From an uncultured Bacteroidota bacterium (GTDB lineage: Bacteria > Bacteroidota > Bacteroidia > Bacteroidales > P3): a stretch of 64,000 nucleotides of DNA. The notes beneath the pieces were generated by a model, which had not been told where the DNA came from, searched no databases, and saw only the letters and a program-made list of their open reading frames with translations. Location: positions 37,853 through 101,852 of the forward strand of contig CACZWL010000008.1 of assembly GCA_902784865.1 (NCBI GenBank), read 5' to 3'. How positions within the stretch are numbered: position 1 is the stretch's first letter; each line of letters begins with the position of its first letter. A program made the position numbers and the translations under genes. This document shows positions 24,289-33,600 of this stretch, piece by piece.

Positions 24289-24294
24289 GGTTTT

Positions 24295-25023
24295 CTACCA
24301 GAAGAATAGCGTCAGGGCCGAGATGGCGGCCACCTCGAGGCTGAGGCCGATGGTGAGGTAGGTGTCGTTGCCGAGGAACATCAGCCCCATGGAGGCTGAT
24401 GCCCAGCAGAACTCTGAGTTCCTGGAAGGGCCGGCCAGACGCAGTCCGACTTCGCCACCGGCACGGTGGCCGAAGACGGCGCCGCCGTAGAGTTGGAAGT
24501 CGAGGCGGCTGTCGCGTCCTGACAGGCGGAGGGCGGGGCCGAGGCTGAAGTAGTTGCGGCGGTTGCCTCCGAGGGCCGAGCCGTAGAGGCCCCAACGTTC
24601 GGGCAGGTAGGTGAAGTTGGCGCCCAGGGCCAGGTCGTTGATGCCGATGAGGGTCTCGACCTCGAAGAAGTAGCTGTTGAAGTTGCGTCCCACGTTGTTG
24701 AGGTAGTGGTGTTCGGGCATGCGGTAGGTGCCCGAGGGGCGCTGGCGGTGGTGGCGCGGGCTGGCGGTGGCGCGGCGGTCGTTGCCGCCGATGGCGTTGC
24801 CGTCGAGGTCGTAGTAGATGGGGCTGCCGAGCACGTTGGCTTCGCCTTTGGTCTGACGTGGTTGCGGGCGTGCGCCGATGACGTTGGGTTCGTCGTCGTC
24901 ATCGTCCTCGTCGACGGCTATGCTGTCGGCGGGGATGGCGCGGCCGGTGCTGTCGGGCACGACGACCTGGCCCCAAAGGGGGAGCCAGGCCATGGCCAGC
25001 AGGAGGGTGAGTATTTTTTTCAT
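24295..25023 (-). CDS. Exported outer-membrane-type protein of unknown function
   Basis: A 242-residue protein with a signal peptide (MKKILTLLLAMAWLPLWGQ). An acidic, Pro/Arg-rich linker (VDEDDDDDEPNVIG) is followed by about 130 residues of alternating hydrophobic and polar stretches rich in Gly and aromatics, ending TYLTIGLSLEVAAISALTLFFW. The terminal Trp and strand pattern suggest a small beta-barrel or barrel-associated lipid-facing protein. No family is recognised. It lies between recA (18-base gap) and rel (6-base gap) in what appears to be one operon. Confidence 0.7.
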   Translation of the reverse strand: MKKILTLLLAMAWLPLWGQVVVPDSTGRAIPADSIAVDEDDDDDEPNVIGARPQPRQTKGEANVLGSPIYYDLDGNAIGGNDRRATASPRHHRQRPSGTYRMPEHHYLNNVGRNFNSYFFEVETLIGINDLALGANFTYLPERWGLYGSALGGNRRNYFSLGPALRLSGRDSRLDFQLYGGAVFGHRAGGEVGLRLAGPSRNSEFCWASASMGLMFLGNDTYLTIGLSLEVAAISALTLFFW

Positions 25024-25041
25024 CGCCTTAGGGTTTGGTGG

Positions 25042-26070
<1,029 letters not shown>

Positions 26071-26124
26071 AATGTTCAATTGTTTAATGTGTTATTATTT
26101 TGTCTTGCTTACTGTTCAGAAATT

Positions 26125-26133
26125 GCAAAAGTA
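26125..26133 (-). promoter_or_regulatory. -7 promoter box of recA
   Basis: TACTTTTGC on the minus strand, 55 bases before the recA start. Confidence 0.6.
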
Positions 26134-26300
26134 CGATTTTTTTTCGAAACCAGCAAATAAAGTATGCAAGTCGCTGATATACAAAGCGGTGTTGCGCGGG
26201 CGGAAAGTGCGGATTTTTTTCGTCCGGGAACCCGAAAAAGGGCCAAAAACGCCTGTTTGCAACGTGCTGATTGTCAGCGTGTAATAAGTTATAGGTTTTG

Positions 26301-26327
26301 CCTAGGTTTTGATATGGTAGGTGTATT
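26301..26327 (+). repeat. Interspersed intergenic element, weak copy F
   Basis: CCTAGGT, a short gap, then TGGTAGGTGTATT. It matches the core of the 11-bp units but lacks the TTCGACTC box. Confidence 0.35.
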
Positions 26328-26375
26328 GTAGGGTATGGGGTGGGGGTGGGGTGGCGGAAGGGTGTTTTCGGGGAC

Positions 26376-26413
26376 AAAAAAAAGGCGCCACGGACGGGGT
26401 GTCGCGTGGCGCC
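26376..26413 (-). terminator. Terminator of the xerC-hpf operon
   Basis: GGCGCCAC (26384-26391) pairs with GTGGCGCC (26406-26413); on the minus strand the stem is followed by eight T. Confidence 0.85.
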
Positions 26414-26445
26414 GGGGGTGTCGGCTGACGGCTCCGAGGCGGAGG

Positions 26446-26733
26446 TCAGGCGTTTTTGTATTTCTCGATTTGCACCTTGAGGGTGTCGATGCCGTCGGCG
26501 ACGGCTTGCTCGAAGGTGTCGGCCTGTTTGGTGACAAAGAGGTCTTTGCCGGGGACGTTGAGCCGGATGTCGACGATTTTGTTGTTGTCGCTTTCGGGTT
26601 TGTCGACCTTGAGGGTGACTTCGCAACCGAGGGCGTTGTCGATCATGCGGTCGAGTTTTCCGACTTTGTCGTTGATGAATTTTTCAAGTTTTTCATCGGC
26701 CTTGAATTTCACCGCGTTGATGATGGTGTTCAT
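26446..26733 (-). CDS. hpf: Ribosome hibernation-promoting factor, short form
   Basis: A 95-residue HPF/RaiA-family protein, the size of the short form that binds the small ribosomal subunit and helps form inactive ribosome dimers. Family blocks: KFKADEKLEKFINDKVGKLD, VTLKVDKPESDNNKIVDIRL, GKDLFVTKQADTFEQAVADG, and the basic end QIEKYKNA. It starts 16 bases after the xerC stop, an order common in Bacteroidales. The long C-terminal domain of other HPFs is absent, as expected for this group. It is followed by a strong terminator. Confidence 0.93.
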   Translation of the reverse strand: MNTIINAVKFKADEKLEKFINDKVGKLDRMIDNALGCEVTLKVDKPESDNNKIVDIRLNVPGKDLFVTKQADTFEQAVADGIDTLKVQIEKYKNA

Positions 26734-26749
26734 GTTATCCTCCTTTTTT

Positions 26750-27658
26750 TTATTTGGGTTTGTATGTTTTGTTCGCTCGCGGGTGTGCGTGTTTGTAGAC
26801 CTCGGTGAGGTGCTCGCGGGTGACGTGGGTGTAGACTTCGGTGGTGGCGAGGTCGGCGTGCCCGAGCAACTCTTTGATGGCCTGTATGTTGCCTCCTTCG
26901 TTGAGGATGTGGGTGGCGAAGCTGTGGCGGAAGACGTGCGGGCTGATGCGGTCGGCGTTGGAGAGCGTGGTCATGTATTTCCTGACGGTGCTGTAGACGC
27001 CGGCCGGGGTTATCTGGCGGCCTTTCCTGTCGACGAACATCCACGGGCTTTCACCCATTTCCTGATGCTTTAACGCAAGATATTCGGAAATATTGTGTGC
27101 CAGTTCAGATTCTATCGGAATCAGGCGTTCTTTGTTGCGTTTTCCGAGCACTTTGAGGGTGAGGGCAGAGAGGTCGGCCGACTCTTCGCGGAGGCCTGCC
27201 AGCTCGGCGCGGCGGATGCCGGTCTCGTAGAGCAGGCGCAGCATGAGGCGGTCGCGGCGGCCTAGGAAGTCGTCGGCGAAGAGGCCTTCGTCGTAGAGGT
27301 GCTCCAGCTCGGACTCTTTGAAGAAGACGGGCAGGCGTTTGGGCTGCCGCGGGGGGGCGACTTTGGCCATGATGTCGACTTCGAATATGCCGTGGCGGCG
27401 CAGGTAGCGGAAGAAGGAGCTGAGCGAGGAGAGGCGCCGCTTGACGGTGCCGGGAGCTTCGCCGCGCCCCAGGTGTTCCATCTGCCACGAGCGCACGTCG
27501 CGGGCGGTGAGGTCGTCGAGGTCGACCACCTGCTGCGGGCGCAGCCAGTCGGCAAGGTCGTGCAGGTCGGCCATGTAGTTCTGCACGGTGCCGGGGGCCA
27601 TGCGGCGCTCGTCGGCGATGTAGCGGTGGAATTGTTCTATGGCTTCGTCGAGGGTCAT
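26750..27658 (-). CDS. xerC: Tyrosine recombinase XerC/XerD
   Basis: A 302-residue site-specific recombinase acting on dif to resolve chromosome dimers. The N-terminal SAM-like domain covers residues 1-95. Catalytic residues are visible: R149 in YETGIRRAEL, H241 and R244 in SPHVFRHSFATH, H267 in ELLGHADLATT, and the nucleophile Y276 in EVYTH. The ATG at 27658 was chosen because it gives the usual N-terminus MTLDEAIEQF. It starts 8 bases after the stop of the giant adhesin gene and runs into hpf. Whether it is XerC or XerD cannot be settled without comparison. Confidence 0.93.
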   Translation of the reverse strand: MTLDEAIEQFHRYIADERRMAPGTVQNYMADLHDLADWLRPQQVVDLDDLTARDVRSWQMEHLGRGEAPGTVKRRLSSLSSFFRYLRRHGIFEVDIMAKVAPPRQPKRLPVFFKESELEHLYDEGLFADDFLGRRDRLMLRLLYETGIRRAELAGLREESADLSALTLKVLGKRNKERLIPIESELAHNISEYLALKHQEMGESPWMFVDRKGRQITPAGVYSTVRKYMTTLSNADRISPHVFRHSFATHILNEGGNIQAIKELLGHADLATTEVYTHVTREHLTEVYKHAHPRANKTYKPK

Positions 27659-27666
27659 GGGCGTGT

Positions 27667-30600
27667 CTATCGTAGGAGGAGCACCGAACCGGTGGCGGTC
27701 TTGAACGAGGTGGGGAGCGCCTGCGAGGTGTAGCGGATGGTCCAGACGTAGCTGCCTGTGGGGCAGGGCTCGCCCTTGCGGTTGCGTCCGTCCCAGCGGG
27801 CGTTGAAGTCGGAGGACTGGAAGACCAGTGCGCCGAAGCGGTTGTAGATGTGTATCTCGGCGGTGAGGATGCCGTGGCCGGTGAAGAAGAAGGCGTTGTT
27901 GATGTCCTCGTCCGGGGTGAAGACGTTGGGCGCGAGGAGGGTGCTGTAGAGTGTCGGGAGCAGGTGCAGGGCGGTGTCGGAGCAGTGGCCGTCGGAGATG
28001 ACGAGCATGACGCGCGTGGTGTCGGAGTCGGGGTCGGCCGAGGCGTGGAGGTGGCGCGAGCCTTCGGGTTGCAGTATGCCGTTGATGTACCAATAGCGTT
28101 CGACGTTCTCGTTGCTGATGTCGAAGGCATCGAAGTCGACCTGGGGGTGTGTCAGCGCGTCGGGGTTGACCTTGATTTGGGCCTTGGGCCTGCGTGCCGG
28201 GCTGAGGGTGACGGTGGCGGTGGCGGGGCAGTGGGGGTCGGCGGCGTAGTCGGCATAGAGCGTGTAGACGGTGCGCGTCTGTGGGTGGACGTCGATGTTG
28301 AGCGACTGCTCCTGAAGGTCCAGGGTGGGGTCGGGCGGGAAGGCCGACCAGAGGATGTAGGGGACGTCGCTGGTGGCCACGACGTGGTGGTAGAGCGAGT
28401 CGCAGTCGTAGTCGCTGTCGATGGTCAGCTTCGGTATGGTGAGGCAGGTGAGGTCGATGGCCAGGATGCTGTCGCAGTGGTGGATGGTAGACAGGGTGTC
28501 GGCATAGTAGCCCGTCTCGGTCAGCGCGTGGCTGCGGAAGGTGTAGGTGGTGCCTTGGCAGAAGGTGTCGATGGCGACCTCGAGCGTCGAGCGGTAGACG
28601 GTGAGGTGCAGTGTGGCGACGCTATCGCACCCGCGCGTAGTATATAATGTATCAAGAGGGCCAATGGTGTCGTAGTGGTAGGTGTTGCCGTCAATCCATA
28701 CGAGCGAGTCGCAGGTCTCCAGAATATCGTCGGCATAGACGCGCGGAATGATCTGCAGGTGCATGGTCACAAGGCTGTCGCACCCGAAGCTGGTAGAGTC
28801 GGTGTGGAGGTAGCTGCCGGTGGTGGTCAGCACAGTGTCGAAGAAAGGCAGGCGGCTGTCGTGGCAGAGGGTGTCGTGGTGGTGGATGTAGTAGGTGGGC
28901 ATGAGCTGTAGACCCAGGACGTGCAGGCTGTCGCAGCCTTCGGCAGTGACGAGCATGCGGTTGCGGCGCAGTATGCCGGCGGTCTGGTCGACGGTGATGG
29001 TGGTGTCGTGCCAGGTGTAGGTCTGCTGGCTGTTGCAGATGGAGTCAGTGTCGTCGATGCGGTAGGAGGGGAAGACTCGCAGGGTGTGGTGCAGGGTGTT
29101 GGGGCAGCCGTTGCTGTCGACGGTGGTGCAGGTGACCGAGGTGTCGGCCGCAGGGGCAATAATCAGGGGCGACGAGTTGCCGTTGAGCCATGTGTAGGAG
29201 GTGGCGTTGCGCACGCGGATGGTGTCGGGCGGTTCGTTGTCGCAGCGGCGGTCGCGGCCTGCCAGCTGGGTCTTGGGGTAGGGGTAGGTGATGTGGATGT
29301 TGCGGCGCAAGGTGTCGAGGCACTGGTCTGAGGCGATGCCGGCGACGAGGGCCACGCTGTAGAACCCGGTGTCGGGGAGATGGTGCGTGAGCGAGCTGGC
29401 GGTCGAGGTGGAGCCGTCGGGCAGGAGCCAGAGGGTCGACTCGCACGACTCGCCGGTGCCGATGGGGCTGATGCCGTCGCCAGAGATGGTGCTGCGGTCG
29501 GTGAGCGCCAGGTCGAACTCGCAGTTGGCCACGGCCACGGCGGTGTCGAAGAGCGCCAACGGATAGCGCGCGCCGGCGAAGGCGCTCATAGTGAAGTTGC
29601 AGTCGGGTTTGTCGACGAACGAGAGGTTGCAGTAGTAGGTCAGCGAGTTGTCGGAGCGCACCCAGATGCTCGAGGAGTCGGAGATGGTGGTGGTGTCGAG
29701 GTTGGTGTACCAGCGGTAGTTGAAGCCCGAGGGGACGGTGAAGCGGTTGTTGGGCACGTTGCTGCATCCTTCGGTCTGCATGCGCTTGGAGGCGCACTCG
29801 AGGGTGAAGTAGGCATAGCCGAAGTGCGAGCCCTCGCCGCAGTCGTTGGTGGTGAGGCGGATGAAGATGGTCTGCCCGGCATAGGCGCTGAGGTCCATGC
29901 CCACGGTGGTCCAGTCTTTCCAGAGCACCTCGTTGGGAGCCTGGTTCCAGTGGAGGTTGGGGTTGGCGATGAAGAAGGCCATGCCGCAGGAGTCGATCAG
30001 CTGGTCCTGCTGGTTGAGGATTTCCAGCCGGAATCGGGGTTGCAGTGAGGCCGAGTGCTCGGGGTCTTGAAGCACGGCGGCGTATTTGAGGATAAGGAGG
30101 TCGAACAGCGAGGAGTCGACGGTCATGCCGTAGGTGATGCTTTCGGCCTGCGGGGTGCCGCTGCCGCCGGTGCCCCAGTTGCCCAGGCGCACCGAGGCGC
30201 TCTCGCCGACGGGGACGGTGCGGAGCAGGCCGCCGGTGCGGGCGTCGCGCTCGGTGGTGTCGAAGTGGACGGTGTGGCGCGAGGCGACGCTGAGGTAGCC
30301 GTGGTCTATGACACCCATGTGCTGCGAGGGGTTCTCGTAGCTGCCGTACTTACAGGTGACGTACGAGGCGCGGAGGTCGGTGTAGTCGATGCAGCCCACG
30401 CCGCCTTTGGGCGTGAAGATGAAGAAGGTGTCGACCACAAGGGGGCGGCATGTGACGGAGGGGCACTGGTAGGAGGCGTAGAAGGTGTAGTCGGTCAAGG
30501 GGTCGAGGCCCGAGATGGTGAAGGGCGAGGCGGTGGCCGCCACAGTGGTGCCGCTGCCGTAGGCGAAGCCTGTGGGGCCATATTCGATGCTCACCGAGGG

Positions 30601-33600
30601 CGAGCCTTGTTGGTTCCACGAGAAGGTGGCCCAGTCGGCCTCGGTGGCCATAAGGCGGATGTCGTAGGCTGCGCAGGTGCTGACCGAGAGGTCGCGGATG
30701 TCGACCCACCCGTTGCCCTCTATGCGCAGGGCCAGGAACCGGCCGCTGCCATAGTAGCTGTCAAGGACGTGGAAGTAGCGTGCAAGGCTAGAGGTGGAGG
30801 TCGGAATTGCGTCCAGGGAGTCGAATGTCGAGGGGTCGGAGGCGAAGAGGAGGGTGCCGAGGGTCAGCCGCTGGTTGCTGTTCTGGGTGCGGGCAAAGAG
30901 CAGGATGTTCAACCGCCGCAGGCTGTCCACGTCGAACTGGGGCAGCACGAGGTATGTAGCGCCGTTGGCAGTCAGCAGTTTCCACCCTTGCGGCAGCGCT
31001 GCGGTCTCGACGGCGTCGACACAGTAGGGGAGGCTCTGCGGCGGAGGTAGCGTGGAGATGGCCAGGGGCTGGCGGCAGGTCGTTGCGAGGGGGGCGCAAA
31101 TCGTATACAGACTGTACGAGGTGTCGGGCAGCAGGGCGAGGGTCATGGGGGGTGTCGTGGCTTGCACGGTGGTGCCTTGGGTCTCGCCCGGCAGGCGGTA
31201 TTCGAAGTAGAAGTTGTCGCATCCGCTGGCATCCCAGTCCAGGATGACGTTGCCGCCGCCAGGCAGGGTGACGGAGACGTCGCGCGGCAGGGCGCAGGTG
31301 GCGGCCTCGACGCGACGCAGGCGTATGGTGCCGTTGCCGACGGCTGTCAGCTGTGGGCGCAAACGGCTGGCAACTTTCCGCCTGACGGTCTGCCAACTGC
31401 CCGCAGGGACCCGGAGGGTGTCGGAGCCGACGAGCAGGGCAACGGAGGTGCTGGTGAAGAACACTTCGAGGTCGAGCACGATGCTGTCCGCGTCGAAGAT
31501 GGGAAGGGTGGCGGTGGCCTGCTGGTCGGTGGCCACGGTGAGGGCGAGGGAGCCCCCGGTCAAGGATATGGCAGGTGTGAGGGTGTTGCTCGAGGTGTCC
31601 CATCCCAGGGGCAGGCCGCTGGCGAGGTCGCAGCAGTAGGGGAGGTCGACGGTGGTCGAGGTGCGCCACTGCATGGGGGGATAGCAGGGTGCCGGGGTGG
31701 CGGAGCAGAGGGGGCGGAAGTCGTAGACAGTGTTGTCGCTGAGCGAGGTGATGCGCAGGCTGTCGGCGACCGAGACGAGGGTGCCCGAGCCGAAGGCAAA
31801 GCCTGCCGGGCCGTATTCGGCGGTGCCGTTGCCGGTGAGGAGGACCTCGTTGTTGCGGAGGGTGGCCTCAATCAGGGGGCAGTCGGTGATGTGGAGGCGC
31901 TCAACGGTGACATTGCCGCCGATGCTGCGGAAGGCTATGAAGTGGCCGTTGCCGGAGTAGGCGGGGTAGTTGAGGTGCCGCTGGCTGCGGGTGCCGGGGG
32001 CGACGACTATGGTGTCGAGGGGTTCGAAGCTATTCCAGTCGCCGTTGATCCCCATGACGCCTACGACCAGTGTGCCAGGGCGTAGGGTGAGGTAGAGGTG
32101 CAGGTCGGCGATGGAGGGGGCTGCCATCTCGGGCAGTTGCAGTTGTGAGACTACGACGTTGGTGCGGCAGTAGGGTAGGGCTGCCTCGGTGGGCATGGTC
32201 ACCTTGACCGGGGGCAGGCATGTGTGGTTGCCGTGCTCGTCGAGGGTGTAGAACCAGTACTGCCTGTTGGCCGTGAGGCCGGCGAGGGTGGTCTGCCGTG
32301 AGGTCAGCGTCAGGGTGGTGCCCGAGCCGGGTGTGAAGCCCGACAGGCCGTATTCGAGCATGCCGCCGGCGGCCTCGATGGCTATGCTGGCGGTGTGGGC
32401 GCTGGTGGCGGAGACGGCAGGGGTGACGTAGTGGGTCAGCGCCAGGCTGTCAATCCATACCTCGACGTTCTGACCTGCGCTGTAGCAGCTGAAGGCCAGC
32501 CGCTTGCCGTCGGGCGGCAGTAAGCGCCGCAGGCGCCGCTCCCAGCGGTTGTTGGCGCTGTTCTGAAGGGTGTCGAAGGGGGTGAAGGTGTTGGGGTCGG
32601 CATTGGCGTCGACATAGCCCAGGGCTATGCGGGCAATGCCCGAGTTGGCGCTGCGCATGCTGAAGGCCAGCTGCATGCTGTCGGTCTGCGTGGTCATGAT
32701 GGGGAAGATGGCCATGCTGCGGTTGGTCTCGACGGAGCGTCCCTTCATGACGAGCACGCGTGTGGGGTGCAGTGCCGTGGTGGGGGCGCCGTTGTAGGCG
32801 CGGCCTATGGTCCACCCGTCGGGCAGTGCCGAGGGGGTGACCACCTCGAAGAACTCGCAGTAGGGTGGCTCGGAGGGGCTGTTGAGCGAGAGTTTCAGGG
32901 GCGAGCAGGTGCCTATGGAGTCGCACTGGGCGGAGAGGTAGATGTCGTAGTTGACGCCTGCCGGCAGCGCGCCGAGGGAGAAGGGCGGTGCCGCGACGGT
33001 GGAGGTGGTGCCAGTGCCGGGGGTGAAGCCGGTGGGGCCGTATTCTATGTCTATTGCCGAGGGACTGTTGACGGCCTGCCACTGGACGATGCCGTCGCTA
33101 ATCGAGGCATTGGCGATGCCGCAGGTGGAGACGGCCAGGTCGTCGAGGTAGAGGGTGCAGGTGTCGGTGTTGGCCAGGCGGAAGGCAATGTACTCGTGCG
33201 CCGGGGTGGCGGCGGCGAGGTTGAAGAAGAAGCGCTGCCACTGGCGCGGGTGGCTGAGGGTGAGGGTGTCGATGGCGAGGAACGAGTTGGCGGAGTCGGG
33301 AACAGTCATGACGCCCACCACGAGCGAGGCAGCCGAGTTGGTGTAGAGGTTGACGCTGCCGGTCAGCGAGGCGAGGTTGTGGAAGGGTGCGGTGGTGACG
33401 GTGGTGTTGTTGCGCATCATGAAGCTGCGGTAGCCGGTAAGGGCCTTGGCGTCGGAGACCGAGGCGGTGCCGCTGATGCGCCGCCAGTGGTAGGGCATGT
33501 GGCCCGTCAGCGAACTCTCGAAGCCGTTGCAGTAGGGAGGAGTGGCGTAGCCGGGGAGGGTATGTATGCTGTAGGTGGTGACGTTGTCGGTGGCGACGTT

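Larger units (their letters stand above)
26134..26445. other. Intergenic stretch between hpf and recA
   Basis: It holds the hpf terminator (26376-26413), a degenerate copy of the 11-bp element (26301-26327) and G-rich sequence. No gene is evident. Confidence 0.6.

Noticed and set aside
10954-24309. Long open frames antisense to aspC (10954-12213) and rel (22561-24309)
   Set aside because: High GC and codon bias of the real genes keep stop codons out of the opposite strand. The translations are low-complexity and lack motifs, while the sense strand encodes clear enzymes.
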